From Streptomyces sp. NBC_00224 (lineage in GTDB: Bacteria > Actinomycetota > Actinomycetes > Streptomycetales > Streptomycetaceae), in assembly GCF_041435195.1 (NCBI RefSeq), contig NZ_CP108106.1, positions 3,658,001-3,722,000 of the forward strand: a stretch of DNA of 64,000 bases, given 5' to 3'. A model generated the notes under the pieces. It ran no database searches, was not told where the DNA came from, and saw only the letters and a program-made list of their open reading frames with translations. Position numbers and translations under genes: made by a program. Positions 53,516-62,110 of the stretch are shown piece after piece (positions within the stretch are counted from its first letter, which is position 1; each line of letters opens with the position of its first letter).

Positions 53516-54748
53516 ATGAGCCAGGACTCCGCTGCCGCATCACCGGAGGCCACAAGGAAGCTCGCCGGCCGTCGACGCCGGGAAGTAGTAGCCGTACTGC
53601 TGTTCAGTGGCGGCCCCATCTTCGAGAGCTCCATTCCGCTCTCCGTGTTCGGGATCGACAGGCAGGACGCGGGCGTACCCCGCTACCGCCTGCTGGTCTG
53701 TGCCGGAGAGGAGGGCCCCCTGCGGACCACAGGCGGGCTCGAACTGACCGCGCCCTATGGGCTGGAGGCCATCAACCGGGCCGGCACCGTGGTGGTGCCC
53801 GCCTGGCGGTCCATCACCTCGCCGCCGCCGGCGGCCGCGCTCGACGCACTGCGCCGGGCGCACGAAGAAGGGGCCCGCATCGTGGGCCTCTGCACCGGGG
53901 CGTTCGTCCTCGCCGCCGCCGGGCTGCTCGACGGCCGCCCGGCGACGACGCACTGGATGTACGCGCCGACGCTCGCCAAGCGCTATCCGTCGGTCCACGT
54001 GGATCCGCGGGAGCTGTTCGTCGACGACGGGGACGTCCTCACGTCGGCGGGCACGGCGGCCGGAATCGATCTCTGTCTGCACATAGTGCGGACCGACCAC
54101 GGCAGCGATGCCGCCGGAGCCCTCGCGCGCCGGCTCGTCGTCCCGCCGCGGCGCAGTGGCGGTCAGGAGCGCTATCTGGACAGGTCTTTACCTGAAGAGA
54201 TCGGGTCCGACCCGCTGGCCGAGGTCGTGTCCTGGGCGCTGGAGCACCTCCACGAGCAGTTCGACGTGGAGACCCTCGCCGCTCGCGCGTACATGTCACG
54301 CCGTACGTTCGACCGGCGGTTCCGCTCGCTGACCGGATCGGCCCCGCTCCAGTGGCTGATCACCCAGCGGGTGCTCCAGGCCCAGCGTCTCCTGGAGACG
54401 TCGGACTACTCGGTCGACGAGGTCGCGGGCCGCTGCGGCTTCCGCTCGCCGGTCGCGCTGCGCGGGCACTTCCGCCGCCAGCTCGGCTCGTCCCCGGCGT
54501 CCTACCGGGCGGCGTACCGGGCGCGCCGGCCGCAGGCGGAGCCGTCCGGGGGGCCACCGACCCTGGAGACGGTGCCGCCGCAGGCCCTGCCGCAGTCGCG
54601 GCGCACGGCGGCGGCGAGCGCCATGGTCGGTCCGTCGGCGATCTCGCACGCGCCGCCGCCGGACCCGGGCAAGTCCGTCTCGGAGCTCTACGCCACGGGT
54701 TATATGCGTCCGAGTCTGCCGGGGCAGCGGAGCGGCCCCGTAGGCTGA
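53516..54748 (+). CDS. adpA: AdpA, AraC-family developmental master regulator
   Basis: 410 residues. A DJ-1/PfpI-like dimerisation domain ([51 protein letters not shown], residues 22-200) is followed by the AraC double helix-turn-helix ([64 protein letters not shown], about residues 245-335) and a Pro/Ala-rich tail. AdpA activates aerial development and secondary metabolism. The gene contains one TTA codon (Leu225 at 54188-54190) in the interdomain linker, making translation depend on the bldA tRNA. It is followed five bases later by orn. Confidence 0.97.
   Translation: MSQDSAAASPEATRKLAGRRRREVVAVLLFSGGPIFESSIPLSVFGIDRQDAGVPRYRLLVCAGEEGPLRTTGGLELTAPYGLEAINRAGTVVVPAWRSITSPPPAAALDALRRAHEEGARIVGLCTGAFVLAAAGLLDGRPATTHWMYAPTLAKRYPSVHVDPRELFVDDGDVLTSAGTAAGIDLCLHIVRTDHGSDAAGALARRLVVPPRRSGGQERYLDRSLPEEIGSDPLAEVVSWALEHLHEQFDVETLAARAYMSRRTFDRRFRSLTGSAPLQWLITQRVLQAQRLLETSDYSVDEVAGRCGFRSPVALRGHFRRQLGSSPASYRAAYRARRPQAEPSGGPPTLETVPPQALPQSRRTAAASAMVGPSAISHAPPPDPGKSVSELYATGYMRPSLPGQRSGPVG
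54188..54190 (+). other. In-frame TTA (bldA-dependent) codon in adpA
   Basis: The codon string AGG TCT TTA CCT GAA encodes RSLPE at residues 223-227. TTA is very rare in streptomycetes and is read by the bldA-encoded tRNA-Leu(UAA). Its position in the linker between the two AdpA domains is as known for adpA in other species. Confidence 0.97.
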
Positions 54749-54753
54749 GGCGC

Positions 54754-55356
54754 ATGAACGACCGCATGGTGTGGATCGACTGCGAGATGACCGGGCTCTC
54801 GCTGGCGGACGACGCACTTATCGAGGTGGCCGCCCTGGTCACCGACTCGGAACTGAACGTGCTCGGTGAAGGGGTGGACATCGTGATCCGTCCCCCGGAC
54901 GCCGCGCTGGAGACCATGCCGGAGGTGGTGCGCGAGATGCACACCGCCTCCGGGCTCCTCGACGAGCTGGCCGGCGGCACCACGCTGGCCGACGCCGAGG
55001 CGCAGGTCCTGGCGTATGTCCGCGAGCATGTGAAGGAGCCGGGCAAGGCACCGCTGTGCGGAAACTCGGTCGGCACGGACCGCGGCTTCCTGTCGCGCGA
55101 CATGCAGGCCCTGGAGAAGTACCTCCACTACCGGATCGTGGACGTCTCCTCGGTGAAGGAGCTCGCCCGCCGCTGGTACCCGAGGGCGTACTTCAACAGT
55201 CCGGACAAGAACGGCAACCACCGCGCGCTCGCGGACATCCGTGAATCCATCGCGGAGCTCCGCTACTACCGCGAGGCGATCTTCGTCGCCCAGCCGGGCC
55301 CGGACTCGGACACGGCGAAGTCGATCGCGGCCAAGCACGTCCTGCCTGCGGAGTAA
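54754..55356 (+). CDS. orn: Oligoribonuclease
   Basis: 200-residue DEDDh 3'-5' exoribonuclease. Asp9 and Glu11 lie in WIDCEMTGL, an Asp in [15 protein letters not shown], and the His/Asp pair in NHRALADI. It degrades 2-5 nt RNAs and linear pGpG from c-di-GMP breakdown. ATG 54754 follows GAGG (54747-54750) just after the adpA stop; adpA-orn is a conserved streptomycete pair needed for normal development. Confidence 0.96.
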   Translation: MNDRMVWIDCEMTGLSLADDALIEVAALVTDSELNVLGEGVDIVIRPPDAALETMPEVVREMHTASGLLDELAGGTTLADAEAQVLAYVREHVKEPGKAPLCGNSVGTDRGFLSRDMQALEKYLHYRIVDVSSVKELARRWYPRAYFNSPDKNGNHRALADIRESIAELRYYREAIFVAQPGPDSDTAKSIAAKHVLPAE

Positions 55357-55499
55357 CCCTTCGGGTGATCTCCGCGGGCGCCCCGGGAGGGGGCCGCGAA
55401 ACATGTGCGCGAGCACCCTCCCGGACCCTGTACACTTTTTCTCGGCCGGTAGGAAAGCCCCCAGGGGCCTTCCAAGACCACAACAGTCCGGTCACGCAT

Positions 55500-55573
55500 G
55501 GTGGGTATAGCTCAGCTGGTAGAGCACCTGGTTGTGGTCCAGGATGTCGCGGGTTCGAGTCCCGTTACTCACC
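55500..55573 (+). tRNA. tRNA-His (GTG anticodon)
   Basis: Cloverleaf: acceptor GTGGGTA/TACTCAC, D-arm GCTC-AGCTGGTA-GAGC, anticodon arm CCTGG-TTGTGGT-CCAGG with anticodon GTG at 55534-55536, T-arm GCGGG-TTCGAGT-CCCGT. The base at 55500 is the histidine-specific G-1, opposing C73. CCA is not encoded. A TTCG-loop terminator follows. Confidence 0.97.
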
Positions 55574-55582
55574 CTGATCGGG

Positions 55583-55614
55583 AAGGCCCGGTCCGCTTCG
55601 GCGGACCGGGCCTT
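55583..55614 (+). terminator. Terminator after tRNA-His
   Basis: AAGGCCCGGTCCGC (55583-55596), TTCG loop, and its exact complement (55601-55614) form a 14-bp stem followed by TCTCGT. Typical tRNA-gene terminator. Confidence 0.85.
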
Positions 55615-55622
55615 TCTCGTTC

Positions 55623-55647
55623 CCCGGAAGCTTCGGAAGCTTCCGGG
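55623..55647. repeat. Perfect hairpin CCCGGAAGCTT-CGG-AAGCTTCCGGG
   Basis: An 11-bp perfect stem with a 3-nt loop, lying between the tRNA terminator and the MITE-like element. It ends exactly where that element begins (55647/55648). It may be part of the insertion target or a second terminator. Confidence 0.6.
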
Positions 55648-55830
55648 CTGAGAGCCTGTCTTTGAACCCCCGTCGTCCGCCCGGAGGGCGGGCGCAGCGG
55701 CGGTCGGTGCGTGCGATCGGTGTGCGGTGTCCCAGGTCATGTGGCGGAGCCACCTGTCCTGGGACCCCGTGCGCCGATCGTGCGTGCCGGGCGTCGGGGC
55801 GCAGACGGGGGTTCAAAGACAGGCTCTCAG
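55648..55830. mobile_element. MITE-like palindromic element with 27-bp perfect terminal inverted repeats
   Basis: A 183-bp element. The terminal repeats (55648-55674 and 55804-55830; they begin CTGAGAGCCTGTCTTTGAAC) are perfect over 27 bp. The interior is itself largely palindromic: GCGATCGG/CCGATCGT arms and a central CCCAGG...CCTGGG hairpin. It encodes no transposase. The ends resemble those of IS5-like elements in starting GAG-GCCTGTC-type, but that assignment is a guess. No clear target duplication. It lies between the tRNA-His terminator and cebR, and its right end contains the cebR stop codon (55827-55829). Confidence 0.75.
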
Positions 55831-56867
55831 GTCGACGCCCGGACGATCAACTCCGTCGGAAGCACCAGCCGCGGTCGGGACGGCTCGCCCGCCGCGATCT
55901 GGGCCAGCAGCAGCTCCGTCATCGCCCGGCCCATCTCCTCGATCGGCTGGCGCACGCTGGTGAGCGGCGGCTCCATGTGGCGGGCGATCGCCGAGTCGTC
56001 GAAGCCGACCAGGGAGACGTCCTCAGGGACCCGGCGGCCCCGCTCGCGCAGCACCTGCCGGGCGCCGGACGCCATCACGTCCGAGGCCGCGAAGACCGCG
56101 TCCACCTCCGGGGCCCGGCCCAGCAGATCGGCCATCGCCCGGCGGCCGCCCTCCTCGGTGAAGTCCGCCGGGGATATCAGGTGCGCGGCGGCGGGCAGCC
56201 CGGCCTCGGCGAGGGCGGCCCGGTAGCCGTCGAGGCGGCGGCGCGCCCCGTACACGTCCAGGGGCCCGGTGATCGTCGCTATCGAACGGCGCCCGCGCGC
56301 CACCAGGTGGGCCACGGCCGCCCGCGCCCCCGCGAAGTTGTCCGAGTCCACCGAGGCCAGCGGCTCGTCCTCGGAGCGCGGGCCGCTGATCACCACCGGC
56401 ATGTCCAGCTGCTCCAGGAGCTCGGGCAGCGGGTCGTCGGCGTGCACGCCGACCAGCAGGACGCCGTCGACCCGGTGTCCCGTCAGATACTGGGCGAGCC
56501 GGCGGCGCTCCCGGTCGCTGCCCACCAGGGTCAGCAGGAGCTGCATCTCCGTCTCCGCGAGCGCCTGGCCGACGCCCCGGACGACCTCCGAGAAGTACGG
56601 CTCGGCGAAGAAGCGCGTCTCCGTCTCGGGGACGACCAGGGCGATCGCGTCCGTGCGGTTGGCGGCCAGGGCGCGGGCCGCGCGGTTGGGGACGTAGCCG
56701 AGCTCGGCCACCGCCGCCTCCACGGCCGCGCGGGTACGGTCGCTGACCCGGGGCGAGCCGTTGATCACCCGCGACACCGTGCCCCGGCCGACCCCGGCAC
56801 GCGCCGCCACCTCTTCAAGGGTGGGCCGCCCGGCCCCACGGCCCCGGACCGTGCGAGCTGCTCTCAT
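55827..56867 (-). CDS. cebR: CebR, LacI-family repressor of cellobiose utilisation
   Basis: 346 residues. LacI helix-turn-helix RPTLEEVAARAGVGRGTVSRVINGSPRVSDRTR and sugar-binding domain VVPETETRFFAEPYF ... GVLLVGVHADDP ... VSLVGFDDSAIARHMEPPLTSVRQP. CebR binds TGGGAGCGCTCCCA and is released by cellobiose/cellotriose. ATG 56865-56867 has GGGGAGG upstream. Divergent from cebEFG-bglC with a perfect CebR box in front of cebE. The stop codon is inside the end of the MITE-like element. Confidence 0.94.
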   Translation of the reverse strand: MRAARTVRGRGAGRPTLEEVAARAGVGRGTVSRVINGSPRVSDRTRAAVEAAVAELGYVPNRAARALAANRTDAIALVVPETETRFFAEPYFSEVVRGVGQALAETEMQLLLTLVGSDRERRRLAQYLTGHRVDGVLLVGVHADDPLPELLEQLDMPVVISGPRSEDEPLASVDSDNFAGARAAVAHLVARGRRSIATITGPLDVYGARRRLDGYRAALAEAGLPAAAHLISPADFTEEGGRRAMADLLGRAPEVDAVFAASDVMASGARQVLRERGRRVPEDVSLVGFDDSAIARHMEPPLTSVRQPIEEMGRAMTELLLAQIAAGEPSRPRLVLPTELIVRAST

Positions 56868-56999
56868 GCCTGCCTCCCCGTCTCGCCGCACATCGCGGAA
56901 CTCGGGTGAAAACTAACAGCCTGACCTCGGCCGCGGACTGTCTTTGCCCGCTCCCTTGACACCCTCCCGGACAGTCGCCACCCTTCAACACATCACGAC

Positions 57000-57013
57000 T
57001 GGGAGCGCTCCCA
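57000..57013. promoter_or_regulatory. CebR box, perfect TGGGAGCGCTCCCA, upstream of cebE
   Basis: Exact 14-bp match to the CebR operator, 91 bp upstream of the cebE ATG and 133 bp upstream of the divergent cebR start. It explains repression of cebEFG by CebR in the absence of cello-oligosaccharides. Confidence 0.96.
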
Positions 57014-57103
57014 ACCCTAGGTATCCATACACCTTCCGCACCATCCCCCACTGCACGACTGACCGTCAATCACCCTGCACGGCAAGCCAGTTGGAGGATC
57101 ACC

Positions 57104-58459
57104 ATGCGTATGCGTACAAGAACAAATGCGACCCGGCGGGTCGCGGCCCTGGCCGTCGTCGCCGCGCTCGGCGCCGGGCTGCTCGCGGGCTGCGCCGACG
57201 ACGGAGACAGCAAGGACTCCACCTCGTCCGGTTCGTCCTCCTCCAGCGGCGGCGGGGGCGGCGGGGCCAGGACGACGCTCACGGTCGGCGTCTTCGGCGC
57301 CTTCGGCCTCAAGGAGGCCGGGCTCTACGACGCGTACATGAAGCTCCACCCCGACATCGAGATCAAGCAGACGTCGATCGAGCGGAACGAGAACTACTAC
57401 CCGCAGCTGCTCACCCACCTCGGCTCCGGCAGCGGGCTCGCCGACGTCCAGGCCGTCGAGGTCAACAACATCGCCGAGGTCACCGCCACCCAGGCGGGCC
57501 GCCTGGAGGACCTCGGCAAGGTGCGGGGCGTCGACAAGGACGCCTTCCTGCCCTGGAAGTGGGGGCAGGCCACCACCAAGGACGGCAAGACCGTCGGCCT
57601 CGGCACCGACATAGGGCCGCAGGGCATCTGCTACCGCAAGGACCTGTTCGCCGCCGCCGGGCTGCCCACCGACCGGGAGGCCGTGGGGAAGCTGTGGGCG
57701 GGCGACTGGCAGAAGTACCTGGCGGCCGGTGAGCGCTTCAAGGCGAAGGCGCCCAAGGGGGCGGCGTTCGTGGACTCCGCCTCCGGGGTCATGGCCGCCA
57801 TCACCGGCGGCAGCGCCACCCGCTACTACGACGGGGACGGCAAGGTCGTCTACAAGTCGAACCCGGCCGTGAAGGACGCCTGGGACACGGCGGCCTCGTT
57901 CGCCACCCACGGGCTCACCGCCAAGTTGCAGCAATTCCAGCCCAGTTGGGACCAGGGGTTCGCCAACGGAACCTTCGCCACCGTCTCCTGCCCCGCCTGG
58001 ATGCTCGGCTACATCCAGGACAAGGCGGGCGAGGCCGGGAAGGGCAAGTGGGACGTGGCGGCCGCGCCCAAGCCGTCCAACTGGGGCGGCTCGTTCCTCG
58101 TCGTCCCGTCGGCGGGCAAGCACCGCGCCCAGGCCGCCGAGCTCGCGGCCTGGCTCACCGCCCCGGCCCAGCAGGCGACGCTCTTCGAGAAGCGCGGCAG
58201 CTTCCCGAGCGCCCGGGCCGCGTACGCCCTGCCCGCCGTCTCCGGCGCCCAGCACGCCTACTTCGGCGGCGCCCCCATCGGGCAGATCTTCGCCAAGGCC
58301 GCCGAGGGCACCCCGGTGCAGATCCTCGGCCCCAAGGACCTGATCATCGCGCAGAACCTCGCCGACGTCGGCATGCTCCAGGTCGACCAGAAGGGCCGCT
58401 CCCCCCAGTCGGGCTGGGAGGCCGCGGTGAAGGCCATCGACAACGCGCTGGACCAGTGA
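57104..58459 (+). CDS. cebE: Cellobiose/cellotriose-binding lipoprotein
   Basis: 451-residue solute-binding protein, family 1. Lipobox LLAGC (Cys30), then a Ser/Gly-rich tether, then the binding domain (TLTVGVFGAFGLKEAGLYDAYMKLHPDIEIKQ; FANGTFATVSCPAWMLGYIQ). It captures cello-oligosaccharides for CebFG. GGAGG precedes ATG 57104. Its stop overlaps the GTG of cebF. Preceded by a perfect CebR box. Confidence 0.95.
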   Translation: MRMRTRTNATRRVAALAVVAALGAGLLAGCADDGDSKDSTSSGSSSSSGGGGGGARTTLTVGVFGAFGLKEAGLYDAYMKLHPDIEIKQTSIERNENYYPQLLTHLGSGSGLADVQAVEVNNIAEVTATQAGRLEDLGKVRGVDKDAFLPWKWGQATTKDGKTVGLGTDIGPQGICYRKDLFAAAGLPTDREAVGKLWAGDWQKYLAAGERFKAKAPKGAAFVDSASGVMAAITGGSATRYYDGDGKVVYKSNPAVKDAWDTAASFATHGLTAKLQQFQPSWDQGFANGTFATVSCPAWMLGYIQDKAGEAGKGKWDVAAAPKPSNWGGSFLVVPSAGKHRAQAAELAAWLTAPAQQATLFEKRGSFPSARAAYALPAVSGAQHAYFGGAPIGQIFAKAAEGTPVQILGPKDLIIAQNLADVGMLQVDQKGRSPQSGWEAAVKAIDNALDQ

Positions 58460-59514
58460 CGGAGCGGCCGGAGGCCGCGGGCACCGGGTCGCCGGGCGCG
58501 GCGGCCACCGCGCGACCGGCGGCCACGACCGGGCCCGGTGGCGCCCCGCCGGCGGTGGGTGCGGCCGGCGCCCGGGACCACCGCGCCGAGGCGCGGCGGC
58601 GGGCGCGGCGCAGCCGCCGCTACCGGCGCGATGTGCGCTGGAGCCCGTACGCCTTCGTCGCGCCCTTCTTCCTCTTCTTCGCCGCGTTCGGCCTCTTCCC
58701 CCTCCTCTACACGGGCTGGGCCTCGCTGCACCAGGTCGAGCTGACCGCGCCGAACGAGATGCACTGGGTCGGGCTGCGCAACTTCTCCCGGCTGATGTCG
58801 GACGAGTTCTTCTGGAACGCACTGCGCAACACGTTCACCATCGGCATCATCTCCACCGTCCCCCAGCTCCTGATGGCGCTCGGCGTGGCCCATCTGCTCC
58901 ACTTCAAGCTGCGCGGCTCGATGTTCTTCCGGGTCGCCGTCCTCACGCCGTACGCCACCAGCGTGGCCGCCGCGACCCTGGTCTTCGTGCTCCTCTTCGG
59001 GCGCGACTACGGCATGGTCAACTGGGCACTCGGGCAGCTCGGCCTGGGCCCGGTCGACTGGCAGAACGGCACCTGGACCTCGCAGTTCGCCGTCTCCACG
59101 ATCGTGGTGTGGCGCTGGACCGGCTACAACGCGCTGATCTATCTGGCCGCGATGCAGGCCATCGCGCCCGATCTGTACGAGTCCGCCGCGCTCGACGGGG
59201 CCTCGCGCTGGCAGCAGTTCCGGCACGTCACCGTGCCCTCGCTGCGGCCGACGATCCTGTTCACCTGCGTCGTGTCGACGATCGGCGCGACCCAGCTGTT
59301 CGGCGAGCCGCTGCTGTTCAACGGCGGGGCGGGCGCCACGGGCGGCTCCGACCACCAGTTCCAGACGCTCGGCCTCTATCTGTACGAGCAGGGCTGGGTG
59401 AACCTCCACCTCGGCCGGGCCTCCGCGATCGCCTGGACGATGTTCCTGATCCTGCTGCTGATCGGCGCGGCGAACTGGCTCATCTCGCGCGCCCTGCGCA
59501 AGGAGACGACGTGA
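58456..59514 (+). CDS. cebF: Cellobiose ABC transporter permease CebF
   Basis: 352 residues. A 45-residue Ala/Gly/Arg-rich N-terminal tail precedes six transmembrane segments (SPYAFVAPFFLFFAAFGLFPLLYTGWASLH ...). The EAA loop reads YESAALDGASRWQQFRHVTVPSLRP (consensus EAA---G). GTG 58456 overlaps the cebE stop. It forms the channel with CebG; the ATPase MsiK is encoded elsewhere in streptomycetes. Confidence 0.94.
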   Translation: MTERPEAAGTGSPGAAATARPAATTGPGGAPPAVGAAGARDHRAEARRRARRSRRYRRDVRWSPYAFVAPFFLFFAAFGLFPLLYTGWASLHQVELTAPNEMHWVGLRNFSRLMSDEFFWNALRNTFTIGIISTVPQLLMALGVAHLLHFKLRGSMFFRVAVLTPYATSVAAATLVFVLLFGRDYGMVNWALGQLGLGPVDWQNGTWTSQFAVSTIVVWRWTGYNALIYLAAMQAIAPDLYESAALDGASRWQQFRHVTVPSLRPTILFTCVVSTIGATQLFGEPLLFNGGAGATGGSDHQFQTLGLYLYEQGWVNLHLGRASAIAWTMFLILLLIGAANWLISRALRKETT

Positions 59515-60386
59515 ACGCCAAGACCACGGCCCCCGCCGCCCCCCGCTCCGGCCACCGTGCCGGGCGTCAACTGCACGGCGGACGGCTCACGTACGCCATC
59601 CTGATCCTCTTCACCGCGGGCTCGCTCTTCCCACTGGTGTGGACGGCGATCGCCGCCTCCCGCAGCAACGAGCGCCTCGCCCAGACTCCCCCGCCCTTCT
59701 GGTTCGGCGGCAACCTCTTCAAGAACCTGAAGATCGCCTGGACCGACGCCAACATGGGCACGGCCCTGCTCAACACCACGATCGTGGCGGGCTCGATCGC
59801 GCTCGGCACGGTCTTCTTCTCCACGCTCGCCGGATTCGCCTTCGCCAAGCTGCGGTTCCGCTTCAAGAACGTGCTGCTCCTGCTGGTGATCGGCACGATG
59901 ATGATCCCGCCCCAGCTCAGTGTCGTCCCCCTCTACATGATGGTGGCCGAGCTGTCCTGGACCGATCAGCTCCAGGCGGTGATCCTGCCGACCCTGGTCA
60001 GCGCCTTCGGGGTGTTCTTCATGCGGCAGTTCCTCATCGAGGCGCTGCCCACCGAGCTGATCGAGGCCGCCCGGGTCGACGGCGCGAGCAGCTGGCGGGT
60101 GGTGTGGCACGTGGTCTTCCCGGCCGCCCGGCCCGCGATGGCCGTCCTGGGCATGCTGACGTTCGTGATGGCCTGGAACGACTTCTTCTGGCCGATCATC
60201 GCGCTGACCCAGAACGGCAGCCCCACGGTCCAGGTGGCGCTCACCGGACTCGGCCGCGGCTACATCCCCGACCAGTCGGTCATCATGGCCGGCGCCCTCC
60301 TCGGCACCCTGCCCCTCCTCCTCGCGTTCGTGCTGTTCGGGCGGCAGATCGTGGGCGGGATCATGCAGGGCGCGGTGAAGGGCTGA
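59511..60386 (+). CDS. cebG: Cellobiose ABC transporter permease CebG
   Basis: 291 residues with six transmembrane segments. EAA loop [31 protein letters not shown] 59511 overlaps the cebF stop. No ATPase gene follows; the multi-system ATPase MsiK normally serves this transporter. The next gene is bglC. Confidence 0.94.
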   Translation: MNAKTTAPAAPRSGHRAGRQLHGGRLTYAILILFTAGSLFPLVWTAIAASRSNERLAQTPPPFWFGGNLFKNLKIAWTDANMGTALLNTTIVAGSIALGTVFFSTLAGFAFAKLRFRFKNVLLLLVIGTMMIPPQLSVVPLYMMVAELSWTDQLQAVILPTLVSAFGVFFMRQFLIEALPTELIEAARVDGASSWRVVWHVVFPAARPAMAVLGMLTFVMAWNDFFWPIIALTQNGSPTVQVALTGLGRGYIPDQSVIMAGALLGTLPLLLAFVLFGRQIVGGIMQGAVKG

Positions 60387-60425
60387 CCGGGTGCCTCACA
60401 TCAACCTCCGTCCGCACGACCACGA

Positions 60426-60439
60426 TGGGAGTGCTTCCA
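60426..60439. promoter_or_regulatory. Near-consensus CebR box overlapping the bglC start
   Basis: TGGGAGTGCTTCCA differs from TGGGAGCGCTCCCA at two positions. Its last base is the first base of the bglC ATG (60439-60441), so a bound repressor would sit over the ribosome-binding region, and GGGAG inside it also serves as the Shine-Dalgarno sequence. Confidence 0.88.
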
Positions 60440-61977
60440 TGTCCGACTCCACGCCTGACTCCTTGCCCGCATCCGCGCCCGTGCCCGCATCCGACTCCGT
60501 GTCCGCATCCGGCTCCGGCTCCGGCTCCGCGCCCGAGGACTTCCCGCCCGACTTCCTCTGGGGCGCCGCCACCTCCGCGTACCAGATCGAGGGCGCGGTC
60601 GCCGAGGGCGGCCGCACCCCGTCCATCTGGGACACCTTCTGCCGTACGCCGGGGAAGGTGTCCGGCGGGGACACCGGCGACGTCACCGTCGACCACTACC
60701 ACCGCTGGCGGGACGACATCCGGCTGATGGCGGACCTGAACCTCGACACGTACCGCTTCTCCGTGTCCTGGTCACGGGTGCAGCCGACCGGGCGCGGCCC
60801 CGCCGTCCAGCGCGGGCTCGACTTCTACCGCGCGCTGGTGGACGGGCTCCTGGAGCAGGGCATCCAGCCCTCCCTCACGCTCTACCACTGGGATCTGCCA
60901 CAGGAGTTGGAGTCCGCGGGCGGCTGGCCCGAGCGGGACACCGCCCACCGGTTCGCGGACTACGCGGGGCTCGTCGCCGAGGCGCTCGGCGACCGGGTGG
61001 ATATGTGGACCACCCTCAACGAGCCCTGGTGCAGCGCCTTTCTCGGGTACGGATCGGGCGTCCACGCGCCCGGCCGCACCGATCCGGTGGCCGCGCTGCG
61101 GGCCGCGCACCACCTCAACCTGGGCCACGGGCTCGCCGCCCGGGCCCTGCGCGCCACGCTGCCGAAGGCCGCCAGGCTGGCGATCAGCCTCAACCCGAGC
61201 GCGGTCAGGGCCCGCACCCAGTCGCCCGCCGACCTGGACGCGCGCCGCCGCATCGACGCGCTGGCCAACCGGGTGTTCACGGGGCCGATGTTCAAGGGTG
61301 CGTACGACGACGATCTGCTGCGGGACACCGCGCGGCTCACCGACTGGTCGTTCGTCCACGACGGCGATCTCGGCCTCATCAAGCACCCCCTCGATCTGCT
61401 GGGCATCAACTACTACACACCCTCAGTTGTATCGGCCGCCACTGACAATCACCCCGGCGACGGCCCTGACCTGCGAGAACCCCGGCCCGACGGCCACGGC
61501 GAGAGCGCACACTCGCCGTGGCCGGGCGCCGGTTCCGTCCAGTTCCACCAGCCGCCGGGCGAGCTGACGGCGATGGACTGGTCGATCGACCCGACCGGCC
61601 TCTACGACCTGCTGATGCGCTACACCCGGGAGGCGCCGGGCGTACCCCTGATGATCACGGAGAACGGGGCCGCGTACGACGACAAGCCCGCCCCGGACGG
61701 CTCGGTGCACGACCCGGACCGCATCCGCTATCTGCACGGCCACCTGGCGGCGGTGCGGCGGGCGATGCGGGACGGGGCGGACGTACGCGGGTACTTCCTG
61801 TGGTCGCTGCTCGACAACTTCGAGTGGGCGTACGGCTACGGCAAGCGGTTCGGGGCGGTGTACGTCGACTACGAGACGCAGACCCGCACACCCAAGTCGA
61901 GCGCCCGCTGGTACGGGGAGCTGGCGCGGACGGGGGTGCTGCCGGAGGTGCTGCCGGAGGTGGACCCTGACGCGTGA
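60439..61977 (+). CDS. bglC: Beta-glucosidase (GH1) of cellobiose use
   Basis: 512-residue cytoplasmic GH1 enzyme hydrolysing imported cellobiose to glucose. The acid/base is Glu195 in TLNEPW and the nucleophile Glu408 in ITENG. The first 35 residues are a Ser/Ala/Pro/Gly low-complexity stretch ([14 protein letters not shown]) before the [19 protein letters not shown] start of the catalytic domain. ATG 60439 lies in the end of a CebR box; an in-frame ATG at 60391 would add 16 residues. It is 52 bp downstream of cebG. Confidence 0.95.
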   Translation: MSDSTPDSLPASAPVPASDSVSASGSGSGSAPEDFPPDFLWGAATSAYQIEGAVAEGGRTPSIWDTFCRTPGKVSGGDTGDVTVDHYHRWRDDIRLMADLNLDTYRFSVSWSRVQPTGRGPAVQRGLDFYRALVDGLLEQGIQPSLTLYHWDLPQELESAGGWPERDTAHRFADYAGLVAEALGDRVDMWTTLNEPWCSAFLGYGSGVHAPGRTDPVAALRAAHHLNLGHGLAARALRATLPKAARLAISLNPSAVRARTQSPADLDARRRIDALANRVFTGPMFKGAYDDDLLRDTARLTDWSFVHDGDLGLIKHPLDLLGINYYTPSVVSAATDNHPGDGPDLREPRPDGHGESAHSPWPGAGSVQFHQPPGELTAMDWSIDPTGLYDLLMRYTREAPGVPLMITENGAAYDDKPAPDGSVHDPDRIRYLHGHLAAVRRAMRDGADVRGYFLWSLLDNFEWAYGYGKRFGAVYVDYETQTRTPKSSARWYGELARTGVLPEVLPEVDPDA

Positions 61978-61984
61978 TGCCGAC

Positions 61985-62026
61985 GCGCGCGTCCCGCCGG
62001 GGGGGGTGAACCGGCGGGGCGCGCGC
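61985..62026. terminator. Strong hairpin between bglC and chitinase gene
   Basis: GCGCGCGTCCCGCCGG (61985-62000) pairs with CCGGCGGGGCGCGCGC (62011-62026) with one G-T pair over a 10-nt loop. It lies eight bases past the bglC stop and serves both convergent genes. Confidence 0.8.
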
Positions 62027-62033
62027 GGGGGTT

Positions 62034-62110
62034 GGAGCTACCTGGCTGGGGCTACCGGGCTGGAGCTACCGGGGTCGGGCCACTTGTCGGGCTACTTGTC
62101 GGTCTACTTG
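62034..62110. repeat. Imperfect tandem repeats overlapping the chitinase 3' end
   Basis: About two and a half 14-bp units of GGCTGGRGCTACCG (62034-62072) run into three 12-bp units TCGGGCCACTTG, TCGGGCTACTTG, TCGGTCTACTTG (62075-62110). The last unit contains the chitinase stop codon (62104-62106) on the minus strand. Slippage here would change the chitinase C-terminus. Confidence 0.6.

Noticed and set aside
55500..55830. tRNA-His as attachment site of an integrated element
   Set aside because: No integrase, excisionase or duplicated tRNA 3' end is seen; downstream genes are the conserved ceb locus.
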